Virus record (IMG/VR): IMGVR_UViG_3300047548_000588
Span: 1 to 59,680 of that record
From: a virus
DNA length: 59,680 nucleotides
Strand: one strand, 5' to 3'
The notes under the pieces were generated by a model. The model was not told the origin of the DNA. It saw only the letters and a program-made list of their open reading frames with translations, and did no database searches. Shown here one piece after another: positions 41,084-49,608 of this stretch. Position numbers and translations under genes: made by a program. Every line of letters begins with the position of its first letter. The first letter of the stretch is position 1.

Positions 41084-41791
41084 TTACCGTTTAGTTCTAC
41101 CTACACTTGTAGCAGCCATTGGTTCAGGTTCAGCAATTTCTTCCTCACCTGAAACATCAATATCCATCTCAGCCTCTTCCTCGCCAGGAACTGATTCAGG
41201 TTCACCCATTGCGGCAGCGTCACCACCCATATCAGGTTCAAATTCTTCCATTCCACCCTGACCTGTAATAGTACCTAGTGCAGATTTTAGTGTAGCTTGG
41301 CTTGACGTTAGTGCTGATTGAATTGCAGTAAGAGCTTCACTAGCTTGTGAACTAAATTGTGTTCCCTCGTTTGCGCCTATCTCTGACTGAATTGAATCAG
41401 TTAGTGCTGGCAATTCTTTTACAAGCATATCGCTGACTTCTTCAATCATTTTCTGCACACTGTCTACCATGTCTTGAGCAGCTAGAACTACCTGTGACTT
41501 TTCAACTTCTTCATTTTCTAAAACGATGCGTGAAGGACGAGACATCAATTCAGAAACGCGATAAGACAAGGCTTGCTCCATAAAAACTAATTTCATGTAA
41601 GCAGGAGTCGTTTTCTTGCTATAGAAATCTTGTGACTGCTTTGCTTCGCTGATTAGCCCTCTTACCTTTTTCAACATTGTTTGTGATGCAGGTAAAGACA
41701 TTTTATTAAAGTTCATAGAAACATTATAGTTTTCTTTTAGAGCTTTTTCAGTTGTTGCTATTTTATTTTTATCAAAATCTGTTAGTTTCAT
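41084..41791 (-). CDS. Scaffold-like acidic helical protein, 235 aa
   Basis: Mostly long helices (residues 5-160, with a Gln/Ser/Ala-rich coiled-coil stretch SSQASEALTAIQSALTSSQA). A strongly acidic Met/Glu/Pro tail and a short basic end (SVGRTKR) follow. The composition fits a capsid-assembly or prohead-core protein; no direct homologue recognised. A GATAAATA box and a small AGTTTGGGAAACT stem lie upstream. Confidence 0.6.
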   Translation of the reverse strand: MKLTDFDKNKIATTEKALKENYNVSMNFNKMSLPASQTMLKKVRGLISEAKQSQDFYSKKTTPAYMKLVFMEQALSYRVSELMSRPSRIVLENEEVEKSQVVLAAQDMVDSVQKMIEEVSDMLVKELPALTDSIQSEIGANEGTQFSSQASEALTAIQSALTSSQATLKSALGTITGQGGMEEFEPDMGGDAAAMGEPESVPGEEEAEMDIDVSGEEEIAEPEPMAATSVGRTKR

Positions 41792-41816
41792 GATTAGTTT
41801 CCCAAACTATGTTATG

Positions 41817-41824
41817 TATTTATC
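41817..41824 (-). promoter_or_regulatory. Late promoter box GATAAATA
   Basis: Minus-strand GATAAATA 25 bases before the ATG at 41791, overlapping the end of the next gene. Confidence 0.6.
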
Positions 41825-42308
41825 ATTTATTCAAAGATTTTACAGAAGCAGCAAATCGTTTTAGTTGCCAGTACTTAGCATCTAATACATACTGCTTTAT
41901 TTCGTGTAATATATACTGCTTTTTTAGCTTATCTTCGTTGAGTTTAGCCAAGTAAATTAGCTTGTTGTCTATGTCGGTTGTTGATACCGCCAATCTTTTA
42001 TGCTGTTCGATCATCGCATCTATGCCAGTTAGCATTTGATCTAATTCTTCAATTCTAAGCATTTCGTAAAACTTGTCTCTGTGGTTAAATGTACACCACA
42101 TAACAGCATTTTTTAAGAAAGAAAATGTTCGTTGTTCATGATCTGTGCTTACTAAGAACTTGTAATCTGAGATTTTGCGAATAAAAAACTTATTGAATAG
42201 TTCATATGTTCCATCATCATGCTTGAAAATAGCAGCATCAGATAAATTAACGTGCAACTCTTTCAGTATGAATGTTTCGACTTTTTTAAAGCTGCCTAAG
42301 TCAAGCAT
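41823..42308 (-). CDS. Conserved hypothetical protein, 161 aa
   Basis: Soluble alpha/beta protein. YELFNKFFIRKISDYKFLVS, then EQRTFSFLKNAVMWCTFNHR and a long C-terminal helix bundle (LDQMLTGIDAMIEQHKRLAV, then KLNEDKLKKQYILHEIKQYV) are visible. I recall such a protein among conserved T4-like marine phage genes but know no function. It overlaps the end of the 150-aa gene by 8 bases. Confidence 0.65.
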   Translation of the reverse strand: MLDLGSFKKVETFILKELHVNLSDAAIFKHDDGTYELFNKFFIRKISDYKFLVSTDHEQRTFSFLKNAVMWCTFNHRDKFYEMLRIEELDQMLTGIDAMIEQHKRLAVSTTDIDNKLIYLAKLNEDKLKKQYILHEIKQYVLDAKYWQLKRFAASVKSLNK

Positions 42309-42753
42309 TTTTTATTACCTCAAAATAAATGTTTCGTGTGTTAATGTGCGTATCCAAATAGTTTGACAACTTGTGCCATTCTGTGCCACATAGCATCATA
42401 GGTATTTTATCGCAATCATTATATAAATGACCTAATTCGTTTATACCATCATTAAATACGCTAGCATAACTGATGTCAAAATCAAAGAACCAAAAAGGTA
42501 TTTCTTCTTTGAATGACTTGTCAAACAGTAAACCAAAATTATGCTTGTTTTTGAATAGCAAGCTGTTTTTTGTGGGTGTAGTGATGTTTTCAGGCTGTGA
42601 GCGTAGCGATATAGCTTGAACTACTGTATCAAAATTGCATTGTTGATTTCTTCGCTGCACCCATACAGGATCTTCGTTATTAGCATTTCTCCGACTAATA
42701 ACTCCTGTTTGTGTGATATCAAATAATGTATTGCAGCGCACAGTAAAAGCCAT
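42301..42753 (-). CDS. Conserved hypothetical protein, 150 aa
   Basis: Begins AFTVRCNTLFDITQTGV, then RRNANNEDPVWVQRRNQQCN and FDTVVQAISLRSQPENITTP; this N-terminus is, as I recall, conserved in T4-like marine phages. I chose ATG 42753 over 42771 because the longer form would begin inside the terminator's T-run and span the promoter box. Function unknown. The late box CTATAAATA ends only about 4 bases upstream, so this mRNA may be leaderless or be reached by read-through. Confidence 0.65.
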   Translation of the reverse strand: MAFTVRCNTLFDITQTGVISRRNANNEDPVWVQRRNQQCNFDTVVQAISLRSQPENITTPTKNSLLFKNKHNFGLLFDKSFKEEIPFWFFDFDISYASVFNDGINELGHLYNDCDKIPMMLCGTEWHKLSNYLDTHINTRNIYFEVIKNA

Positions 42754-42756
42754 GCA

Positions 42757-42764
42757 ACTATTTA
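42757..42764 (-). promoter_or_regulatory. Late promoter box TATAAATA
   Basis: TATAAATA on the minus strand, squeezed between the terminator of the 127-aa gene and the ATG at 42753. Confidence 0.55.
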
Positions 42765-42775
42765 TAGACATAAAA

Positions 42776-42800
42776 AAGCCCGAGAATAAATCTCGGGCTT
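42776..42800 (-). terminator. Terminator after the 127-aa structural gene
   Basis: 10-bp stem AAGCCCGAGA / TCTCGGGCTT with a 5-nt loop, running into TTTTTTA on the minus strand. Classical rho-independent form. Confidence 0.93.
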
Positions 42801-42818
42801 AGTAATCTAAGTTTTAGA

Positions 42819-43202
42819 TTAGTTTGTGAATGTTGCTGATGCTGTAACTGTTACGTTATTTGCTGTACCAGCTGCGGTTAGAGCAGCTTCAACAGCAGCT
42901 TCTAGTGATGCAGCGTCCCAAGCTTCGTTAGGATATACAGCCATTGCTAGTGTGTCATTAGTTGTATCTGTGTACTCATAGATGTAAACAGTAGCTAGTT
43001 GCTGTGTTGCCTGAATGATTGTGTTTACTTGTGCGCCTGTTAGAGCACCTGCGGCTGTTACAGTGAAGAACTGTAGCTTTGGACCTTGTGGCTGAACTGT
43101 TGCGCCTGACTCAACTGCGTATAGACCGCTGTTTGTATATGAACCTTTGTCATAGTTGATTACTGGTAGAAAGTCACCATTTACTTTTGTGAATTGTGCC
43201 AT
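42819..43202 (-). CDS. Small virion-type protein with own promoter and terminator, 127 aa
   Basis: Composition (Ala, Thr, Val, Asn; no Cys) and size suit a decoration or small tail protein. LQFFTVTAAGALTGAQVNTI, then QATQQLATVYIYEYTDTTND and LAMAVYPNEAWDAASLEAAV are visible alternating strands and helices. It forms a single-gene unit: GATAAATA upstream, a GAGC/GCTC leader stem, AAGGAA ribosome site and a strong terminator. That isolation implies high independent late expression. Function not identified. Confidence 0.7.
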   Translation of the reverse strand: MAQFTKVNGDFLPVINYDKGSYTNSGLYAVESGATVQPQGPKLQFFTVTAAGALTGAQVNTIIQATQQLATVYIYEYTDTTNDTLAMAVYPNEAWDAASLEAAVEAALTAAGTANNVTVTASATFTN

Positions 43203-43242
43203 GATATTTTTCCTTAAATGTTATGAGCATTCGCTCTACATT

Positions 43243-43250
43243 TATTTATC
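43243..43250 (-). promoter_or_regulatory. Late promoter box GATAAATA
   Basis: Minus-strand GATAAATA 40 bases before the ATG at 43202. The leader contains an AAATGT...ACATTT stem enclosing GAGC-GAAT-GCTC. Confidence 0.7.
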
Positions 43251-43277
43251 ACCAATTCAAAAAAACTTGGGTTTTGG

Positions 43278-44447
43278 TTATCTACCTGCGAGATTTTGAC
43301 GACTAAATCCCATGCGGTCAACGAATTTCAAGCCCTGAGCTACGAAGCCCTCTTGTGTTTGAGTGCCATCTTGTAGATAACCCTTTACAGGACTCTCTTC
43401 TGCTGCCTTATTCAACTGTGCTACTATATCCATTTTAAGATTATAGATAGCTATCCAAATTGAAAATATACCAATAATACCCTCAGTGTTCTCAGATAAA
43501 TGCTTCATTATCTTTTGGCGCATACTTTCAGTCATATTACGGGTCTGCACAAACTCCATAAAATCATCAACCAAGTTGTTTAGATCACCTGATACAATTT
43601 TTCTGTTTATGTATGTAGTGAATAACTGATTGAATGTATTTCTTGCTTGAGGTGCAGTAGACATTAGTTGTTCGGCTGCGGCTCCATATTGAGAAATAGC
43701 TTTTTTAGCATTATTGACCAATGAATTATTGATCTTCAATGCAGGAGTATTTGGCATCTTACTTGGTACTATAGCAACATTGCTGTTATTCTTTAGTTGT
43801 CCTAAAGTTCCATCTAAAGGAGTTGCATCATCTGTAGATGAAGCGTTTGGTGGTATGAATTGATGAACTGCAATAGCAGCAGTTTTGTTAGCGATTAGCT
43901 TACCTAAATCGCTAGTAGCATCAATTTGATATGCTATACCATTGGGGTTAGCTCTAAAACTATACACATTATTTTTTGGTTCTAGTTGCTGACCAAACAA
44001 TAAATCTCCCCAGTAATAACCCTTTGCCCCAGTACTGGCTTTTTCTAACCCAGCCCAAAGATTATTAATTAGTTGATGTAGATTTGATCTATCCACACCC
44101 CGTTCCATGTCGTATTGTACAAACTGTTCAGGACTATAAACTGCCCTACCTGACATGTCTTTTTTATTGAACATGTGTTTGTCCATGATAGCAAACTTGC
44201 CATTAGTGCCTCTACCAAATATCAGAGCAGGATATCCATCCCATTTGATAGTTACAGTTTTAGGATTCTTAACTGTATTAACTGTAGCATCTATTGCCCG
44301 TTGGGCACCCTGTACACCATCTAAAAATACTAAATCTTCAGGGTGATCTAAATGACCCTTAGCTTCAGCTAGTATCTCAAAAGTTTCTACATCTTTTATA
44401 TCATCTAGCTTTTTTAAAGTTTCAGCTAATAGTTGCGTTAGATTCAT
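43278..44447 (-). CDS. KxDG-motif nucleotidyltransferase-like protein (resembles DUF6267), 389 aa
   Basis: Residues 65-80 (VTIKWDGYPALIFGR) contain K68-W-D70-G71, the lysine motif of covalent nucleotidyltransferases (ATP-dependent DNA/RNA ligases, capping enzymes). It is followed by FAIMDKHMF as a motif-III-like strand. YYWGDLLF (144-151) and VAIVPSKM (about 225) could play the parts of later motifs. I recall such a gene in many T4-like marine phages as an uncharacterised family. Whether it still adenylates is unknown. The C-terminal third is helical. It overlaps the upstream 80-aa gene by 4 bases. Confidence 0.7.
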   Translation of the reverse strand: MNLTQLLAETLKKLDDIKDVETFEILAEAKGHLDHPEDLVFLDGVQGAQRAIDATVNTVKNPKTVTIKWDGYPALIFGRGTNGKFAIMDKHMFNKKDMSGRAVYSPEQFVQYDMERGVDRSNLHQLINNLWAGLEKASTGAKGYYWGDLLFGQQLEPKNNVYSFRANPNGIAYQIDATSDLGKLIANKTAAIAVHQFIPPNASSTDDATPLDGTLGQLKNNSNVAIVPSKMPNTPALKINNSLVNNAKKAISQYGAAAEQLMSTAPQARNTFNQLFTTYINRKIVSGDLNNLVDDFMEFVQTRNMTESMRQKIMKHLSENTEGIIGIFSIWIAIYNLKMDIVAQLNKAAEESPVKGYLQDGTQTQEGFVAQGLKFVDRMGFSRQNLAGR

Positions 44448-44686
44448 TTCCCAGCCTTTTTTAGTGATTTTACAAATCTATCGCTGTCTCTGCCTTTGAT
44501 AGCACTCAATAACTTTCTTTCAAGTATTTCAGCTTTTTCAGGATCGTAATGTTTATTAATCATTTCTAATAGATTAATGGCGCTGGCGATAATATTAGAT
44601 GCTCTGCTTTCGATAAGATGTGAGGTATCTCTCTTATTGCCTAGAGCTTCAAGTTCTTCTAAGAGGCTACGAGTTTGTTTTTGCAT
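44444..44686 (-). CDS. Conserved small helical protein, 80 aa
   Basis: All-helical protein (TRSLLEELEALGNKRDTSHL, then IESRASNIIASAINLLEMIN) that I recall as conserved next to structural genes in T4-like marine phages. Its gene has a GATAAATA box 18 bases upstream and is coupled to the KxDG protein by a 4-base overlap. A capsid or assembly cofactor role is possible; function unknown. Confidence 0.65.
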   Translation of the reverse strand: MQKQTRSLLEELEALGNKRDTSHLIESRASNIIASAINLLEMINKHYDPEKAEILERKLLSAIKGRDSDRFVKSLKKAGK

Positions 44687-44704
44687 AAAAGTTATCCCAA
44701 ATAC

Positions 44705-44712
44705 TATTTATC
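44705..44712 (-). promoter_or_regulatory. Late promoter box GATAAATA
   Basis: Minus-strand GATAAATA 18 bases before the ATG at 44686, in the short gap after the helicase gene. Confidence 0.6.
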
Positions 44713-44723
44713 TTGGGTATATG

Positions 44724-46139
44724 TTATTTTGCTTTTATAGAACTCAACAATGATTTCAATTTCGACCCTTGAATATCTACTGCAATACTTTTTTCTTCGG
44801 GCTGTAATACTTCACCTGTTTCTTGGTCTACAATTGTAGATGTTGATTTCAATTTAGACATAATACTATTTGGGCTAGGCTGACTCTTATTATTTTCATA
44901 GTTGTCAGGATTCTCATCAGTAATACGCATAGTTTCAATATTGTATTCTAAGTCAATTTTTTGACCTACACCAGTAGAACTACGTGATTTCATACATTGA
45001 ATCTGATACTTACCACGCTCACGCATACTGCGACTTGTAAAGATACCAAATACATTATCTGCGGTATTAATCTTACTGATACCACCTGCGATATGACTAT
45101 GATCGAATTCAATTTCTTCTACTGCACTACGATTTAACTGCGATGCAGTAACCATTAGAACACCCAATTCTTTAGCTAAGTTACGCAATTCTTCAGACAC
45201 ATATTTGTCTTTGATAAATTGATCATTGGGACTTACTTTGACGCTTACAGGCATTACAAGATCCAAATAGTCAACCATTACAAAGTCTACTTTTATTCCT
45301 GTTTGAATTTGTACTTCTTTCAAATAGGACCTGATATCATTGACATTACTTTGTGCAGGCATACCTTTAATTCTATACTTGCCTGCCTTTTTACCTACCA
45401 TTTTGACTTTGATTTCTGTGCTATCAACATCTTTACGAATCTCGCGAGTACTCATGTTAGTCAACATCGCATCTGTACGCAATGCTGTTAATTCCTCGCT
45501 CAATTCTAAGGTAATGTATACACCATTTAATCCTTGCTGTAACCAATTCAATGCGATGTTCATCATTACAAGTGATTTACCTGAACCTGATCCACCTGCA
45601 AAGATGTTTAGCTCGCCACGATTGAAACCACCATATAATAGTTTATCCATTTGTGGCCATCCTGTACTAACTTGACCTCCACTATTGAAATATTTGTTGA
45701 TACGGTCTTTAGGATTACCAAAATAATCAGTGCCCATATCTTTTTGTAGGCTGATTTGTACTGCGTCTTTGATTAGTTTTTCTACAGGACCATATTCACC
45801 TTTTTCTAATAAGTCAGCACTTTTTAGAATAGCACGCTCTAATTCTTGTCGCTTAGTAAATTGTTCAAACGCATCTAAGAACCATTCTTTATGCCCATCG
45901 TTCATTTCATCAATGGGCTCTAACTCTATTCCTGTAATAGCTTTGATTTGATTTATATCAGGAAGTATTCTATATTTGTCGCTGTGATCTTTGAACAAGT
46001 TAGCAACAGGCCTTAAACTTTTATCAAAGTTTTCAGCATTCATAATATTCATGACGCGAGTATATAACTCTGCGTCACAAATCATCATTCGCAAAAATAG
46101 TTTTTGAACATCAGTATTATAATTATAATCCTTTAGCAA
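44724..46139 (-). CDS. 41: Replicative DNA helicase gp41
   Basis: 471 aa, DnaB/RecA-fold hexameric 5'-3' helicase of the T4 replisome. N-terminal helical domain to about residue 135; Walker A AGGSGSGKS at 181-189; Walker B VDFVMVDYLDLVM near 285; then LGVLMVTASQLNR and the H-x-G-G-ISKINTADNVFGI segment with sensor and arginine-finger residues. The C-terminal 70 residues are a polar extension. Its start overlaps the primase gene by 17 bases, consistent with the helicase-primase complex. Confidence 0.95.
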   Translation of the reverse strand: MLKDYNYNTDVQKLFLRMMICDAELYTRVMNIMNAENFDKSLRPVANLFKDHSDKYRILPDINQIKAITGIELEPIDEMNDGHKEWFLDAFEQFTKRQELERAILKSADLLEKGEYGPVEKLIKDAVQISLQKDMGTDYFGNPKDRINKYFNSGGQVSTGWPQMDKLLYGGFNRGELNIFAGGSGSGKSLVMMNIALNWLQQGLNGVYITLELSEELTALRTDAMLTNMSTREIRKDVDSTEIKVKMVGKKAGKYRIKGMPAQSNVNDIRSYLKEVQIQTGIKVDFVMVDYLDLVMPVSVKVSPNDQFIKDKYVSEELRNLAKELGVLMVTASQLNRSAVEEIEFDHSHIAGGISKINTADNVFGIFTSRSMRERGKYQIQCMKSRSSTGVGQKIDLEYNIETMRITDENPDNYENNKSQPSPNSIMSKLKSTSTIVDQETGEVLQPEEKSIAVDIQGSKLKSLLSSIKAK

Positions 46140-47094
46140 TCTGCCTTCTCCTCATTTCAATTTTGATTTTGCTATTTGTCGCTGCGTTTGTTATGCTCAA
46201 TAATGTTGCTAATTTACCATACTTTACTACTGCGTCATTTATATCTTTAACACTACTATGCCACTCAGGCAAACTTACTTGATACCCTAATTCAATAGCT
46301 CTATCACACATTTCTAAGCCAGTAGCATCTTGATCTGGGACTACTATTATTCGTCTATTTAAGGTACTCAATAATGCTGCTTGATCGTCGCTGATAGTAT
46401 TGTGCATTGTAGCACATGCCCTAATGCTTAGTGCGTCAAATATACCCTCTGCTACTATACATATTTGCCAATGTGGATTTTGAAAGTCGATACCAAAAAC
46501 ATATCCAGGTTGTTGTTCATTGATGTATTTAGGTATGCGATTATCTGTAAATCTGCTTGTGTGACCTACCAACTTGTCTTTGTAAAAATATGGAATGATT
46601 ATCCTTTGAGCATAACGTCCCTGAGCGTGGGGAGTTACATAAAACGGATAGTCATTAATATCTATCTTTCTGCGGTGCAGATAATCTACATATAGTTTGT
46701 GTTTTGGGTTATTAGGATTTATAGCTTCGCATTCATGTAATTTATGCTCTTCAAATTTTATCTTGACTTTCTTTTTAGATTGTGTGAAATATAATAAATC
46801 TTTATTTTGTAAGCTTTCTAAATTCCATCTTTGTATTTCACTTTCGTCTATCCCACACCAACTAAGTAGTTTTCTTGTCTTTTGGGTAATTGGCTTACCT
46901 AAAATAAAATTACATTTATATTGGCAGTTGAAACAATGATAACTCCAGTTGTTAGTTCCATCAAACTTTATTCCGCCCCTTGACCTCCGATCAGCCTTAT
47001 GACCAAAGTGTTGGCAACATATAGCATTAAAGCTATGCCAACCACTTGAGGTTAATTTCTTTTTACCCGGAATGATAGATAGAATGTCGAACAT
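46123..47094 (-). CDS. 61: DNA primase gp61
   Basis: 323 aa (T4: 342). N-terminal zinc-binding domain with C26/C27-x-H and HCFNCQYKC (residues 53-61). TOPRIM domain with VAEGIFDALSI (E216-G217) and VVPDQDATG (D254-x-D256) as metal ligands. It synthesises RNA primers on the lagging strand together with gp41, whose gene follows with an overlap. All family landmarks are present. Confidence 0.95.
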   Translation of the reverse strand: MFDILSIIPGKKKLTSSGWHSFNAICCQHFGHKADRRSRGGIKFDGTNNWSYHCFNCQYKCNFILGKPITQKTRKLLSWCGIDESEIQRWNLESLQNKDLLYFTQSKKKVKIKFEEHKLHECEAINPNNPKHKLYVDYLHRRKIDINDYPFYVTPHAQGRYAQRIIIPYFYKDKLVGHTSRFTDNRIPKYINEQQPGYVFGIDFQNPHWQICIVAEGIFDALSIRACATMHNTISDDQAALLSTLNRRIIVVPDQDATGLEMCDRAIELGYQVSLPEWHSSVKDINDAVVKYGKLATLLSITNAATNSKIKIEMRRRQIAKGL

Positions 47095-47132
47095 TCTGTT
47101 ATTGTAGCATAGAACAGGGATGTATTACAATA

Positions 47133-47906
47133 TTATCTGGCTAAAATGTTAGTGACTGCGCCCGTATTGCTTACAAATTGCATTCTAATGTATGGATGAA
47201 ATCCACGAATAGTGTATCCTTGTGTCTCACTAACATCATTATAAGAATGTGCTGAAATAGGATACCAATCACCATCTACTATTGTGCTACCCTCGATGAT
47301 TACATTTCCCACGTAGTCAATGTATTGTGCTTGAATAGTGATTATTGGATTATCTTCGGTTGAGATTACACTACTGAAATAAGTTTGTGCATTACTATTA
47401 GCATTAGAAATATTACTCAAATTGGGGAAAGGTTGTCCTGTAGGTATAGATACGGGTTGTGAGGGTACAAAGCTGGGTAATATGCTGTCTACGATATTCA
47501 TATCACCTCTTGCACCAGCATTTTGGTCAACAAACACAGGGAAGTCAAATTCATTTACAGGTATTTCTAAAGTATAGTATGCCTTTTGGGGAGTAATGTT
47601 TTCTATGTCTGCTGCATTCAAAATAAGTGAGCATATACCGGTTGCAGGTAATTGTAGAGTTAATGCTTTTTGTATCAGTAACTCATTACCTTCATAATTC
47701 AATATTCTACAAGTTATAACTTTTCCTGTTATATCCACAGGCTTCTGCTGTTGATCCAAAAATTGAAATTGTATCTGGTTGTCAACGCCACGATGAAGTG
47801 TTAGGGGTTTTGCGTATTGGGGCATATATGCTCTCGGTGAAAAGCCAGATAAAAGGACAACAATTTGTCGTTGTGTATATACAAAAACTTGTGTGCTGTA
47901 AGCCAT
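47133..47906 (-). CDS. Virion structural protein, 257 aa
   Basis: Beta-rich protein with few charged residues. [20 protein letters not shown] and [20 protein letters not shown] form an Ig-like domain of the type that starts many T4-like marine phage structural proteins. [20 protein letters not shown] continues it, and the end ([20 protein letters not shown], then [18 protein letters not shown]) is a second beta domain. GATAAATA lies 26 bases upstream, with AAGGA before the start. Probably a baseplate, fibre or decoration component. Confidence 0.7.
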   Translation of the reverse strand: MAYSTQVFVYTQRQIVVLLSGFSPRAYMPQYAKPLTLHRGVDNQIQFQFLDQQQKPVDITGKVITCRILNYEGNELLIQKALTLQLPATGICSLILNAADIENITPQKAYYTLEIPVNEFDFPVFVDQNAGARGDMNIVDSILPSFVPSQPVSIPTGQPFPNLSNISNANSNAQTYFSSVISTEDNPIITIQAQYIDYVGNVIIEGSTIVDGDWYPISAHSYNDVSETQGYTIRGFHPYIRMQFVSNTGAVTNILAR

Positions 47907-47931
47907 TTGGTCCTTTTTCTGTTATTATCAG

Positions 47932-47939
47932 TATTTATC
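47932..47939 (-). promoter_or_regulatory. Late promoter box GATAAATA
   Basis: Minus-strand GATAAATA 26 bases before the ATG at 47906. It lies back to back with the plus-strand box at 47947. Confidence 0.65.
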
Positions 47940-47946
47940 GTCAGGT

Positions 47947-47954
47947 AATAAATA
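47947..47954 (+). promoter_or_regulatory. Late promoter box AATAAATA of GIY-YIG gene (copy 3)
   Basis: Plus-strand AATAAATA 5 bases before the conserved hairpin, the same arrangement as the other two GIY-YIG genes. Confidence 0.65.
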
Positions 47955-47959
47955 AAAAG

Positions 47960-47989
47960 GTAGTTCGCGGAATTGGCCTTCCCAACTAC
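47960..47989 (+). promoter_or_regulatory. Conserved 5'-UTR hairpin of GIY-YIG gene (copy 3)
   Basis: GTAGTT/AACTAC outer stem, CGC bulge opposite C, GGAA/TTCC inner stem, 6-nt loop, followed by TCTAATGCTATAAGGAGC. Compared with copy 2 the inner stem changes G-C to A-T on both sides. Confidence 0.87.
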
Positions 47990-48013
47990 TCTAATGCTAT
48001 AAGGAGCACCAGC

Positions 48014-48688
48014 TTGTATATTTATTATGTTTACGCATATTTGCGGCAATTTAATTCAAACACGGGTAAGGCAGGAACTCCCTATTATATTGGAAAGGGG
48101 AAACATAAAAGGGCTTGGTCAAAGAACCACTCTGTAAATCTTCCAAAACTAAGTTCAAATATAGTAATTTTAGAAAGTGGTCTAAGTGAATGTGGAGCTA
48201 TAGCATTAGAACGACGCCTTATTAAATGGTGGGGGAGGGTAGATATTTCTACGGGAATTTTACGAAATAGAACTGACGGAGGCGAAGGTACTGAAGGTAG
48301 AAAAAATAAGTTCAATCAATCGGGAAGCCTTAATCCATCTTTCGATGATACTATCTATACATTTTACCATAAAACAGGATTGATTGAAAAATGTACACAA
48401 TTTGAATTACGGAAAAAATATAATCTTAGGGCAGGAAATCTTAGTGCCGTAATTAAAGGATATGAAAAATCAGTAAAGGGTTGGCGTATTACGGAAGAAT
48501 TTATTGACTTAACAGGTAAAAGGCAGCGTGGATGTGATGATGTTTATACTTTTATTCATACTTCAGGTATAATAGTCGAAATGACCCAAAGACAATTATT
48601 TTTAAATTTTAATTTAAAAACAAGGTCAGGTATAAGCCTCTTATGCCATAATAAAATAAAATCATACAAAGGATGGAGATTGGGGTAG
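48014..48688 (+). CDS. GIY-YIG homing endonuclease with IENR/NUMOD1-like repeats, 224 aa
   Basis: The start is TTG at 48014, 7 bases after AAGGAG and aligned with the leaders of the two related genes; the frame is open far upstream, but that part spans the promoter and hairpin. Catalytic domain: YVYAYL (residues 5-10), [14 protein letters not shown] (22-35), [15 protein letters not shown]. After a short linker come two similar DNA-binding repeats, [20 protein letters not shown]...VKGWRI and [20 protein letters not shown]...YKGWRL, of the nuclease-associated modular type. It lacks the CxxC...HFDNC end of the other two. Confidence 0.88.
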   Translation: MYIYYVYAYLRQFNSNTGKAGTPYYIGKGKHKRAWSKNHSVNLPKLSSNIVILESGLSECGAIALERRLIKWWGRVDISTGILRNRTDGGEGTEGRKNKFNQSGSLNPSFDDTIYTFYHKTGLIEKCTQFELRKKYNLRAGNLSAVIKGYEKSVKGWRITEEFIDLTGKRQRGCDDVYTFIHTSGIIVEMTQRQLFLNFNLKTRSGISLLCHNKIKSYKGWRLG

Positions 48689-48741
48689 CCTATTTATTAC
48701 AATTAATTTTCTAAATGGTTTTGTGTAAATAAATAACCAGT

Positions 48742-49122
48742 ATGTCTAATTCTGATTTCTTTCAAAAGCTTAGTCAAAATCATCCGTTTATTACGGTTTG
48801 CCATTATGCCAGTCAGGATTATGTAGGTATAGTTCAAAATCGTGATGATATAGTCACCACAATTTATGATTATGGTGCTATAGTTGATCCTATAGTAAAA
48901 GAAAAATTCTTAGAATTAGGCGAAATATGGTGGTGGGAAAGTAATAGGCTTATACCAATAAACTTGTTTTTGAAAGAAGAGTGGATTATATTCAAGCCAT
49001 TCTTAAGAACTTTTAATAACAAAAGCTTAGTAATACTACATGGGCCTGCTACTTCAATGAATGAACTAAGCAAACGTAAAAGCAAGCGCCGTAGTATTAC
49101 TCTTGTAAAACGTTTACCTTAG
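48742..49122 (+). CDS. Conserved hypothetical protein, 126 aa
   Basis: Small alpha/beta protein with PFITVCHYASQDYVGIVQNR, then DIVTTIYDYGAIVDP, then LGEIWWWESNRLIPINLFLK. The C-terminus is basic (SKRKSKRRSITLVKRLP). I recall similar proteins in T4-like marine phages, function unknown. It lies downstream of the GIY-YIG gene on the + strand and overlaps the deformylase gene end by 9 bases in convergent orientation. An AAATAAATA stretch just upstream may serve as late promoter. Confidence 0.65.
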   Translation: MSNSDFFQKLSQNHPFITVCHYASQDYVGIVQNRDDIVTTIYDYGAIVDPIVKEKFLELGEIWWWESNRLIPINLFLKEEWIIFKPFLRTFNNKSLVILHGPATSMNELSKRKSKRRSITLVKRLP

Positions 49123-49608
49123 ATTTTTCTTTCTACGCTTTTGCGCCATCTGTAAACTAAGTTTGCCTACTTTTTCAACAAAGCAATGCCCATTCAAGTG
49201 GTCCAATTCGTGCTGAAATACCCTTGCCATCAAATCTTCAAACTCTTCTTCTTTAGTTTCGCCATTAATAGTTTGATAGCGAGCTATGATTTTCTTGTAT
49301 CGCTTGACATGTAGCCATAATCCTGGAAAGCTTAGACATCCTTCAATATCTTGTACTTCTCCCTCACCTGAAACTAATTCAGGGTTGACACAAACAATAA
49401 GCTTTTCTTCGTTACCCATAATAAGTATGCGCTTGCTGATACCTACTTGTGGAGCAGCTAAACCTATACCACCTTTTAGAAACATTGTTTTAGTCATAGC
49501 TTTGACTAATTCTTCTAAGTTAGGTTCTACAATCCAGTTATCAAAATCATATGGCTCTGCTGCCTGCTTTAATACTGGATCATTCTCATCTACTAATTGT
49601 AATTCCAT
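49114..49608 (-). CDS. def: Peptide deformylase
   Basis: 164 aa. Removes the formyl group from nascent proteins. All three motifs are present: GIGLAAPQ (residues 47-54), EGCLS (89-93) and QHELDHLNG (132-140), giving Cys91, His133 and His137 as metal ligands and Glu134 as catalyst. It lacks the long C-terminal helix of bacterial enzymes, as do cyanophage deformylases. In phages it is thought to favour processing of short-lived host or phage proteins. It follows the DnaE-like fragment B with a 1-base overlap. Confidence 0.95.
   Translation of the reverse strand: MELQLVDENDPVLKQAAEPYDFDNWIVEPNLEELVKAMTKTMFLKGGIGLAAPQVGISKRILIMGNEEKLIVCVNPELVSGEGEVQDIEGCLSFPGLWLHVKRYKKIIARYQTINGETKEEEFEDLMARVFQHELDHLNGHCFVEKVGKLSLQMAQKRRKKNLR

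Noticed and set aside
47798-48013. Longer N-terminus for the + strand GIY-YIG gene
   Set aside because: The extra 72 codons cover the promoter, the hairpin and part of the opposite gene; the catalytic domain starts at TTG 48014.
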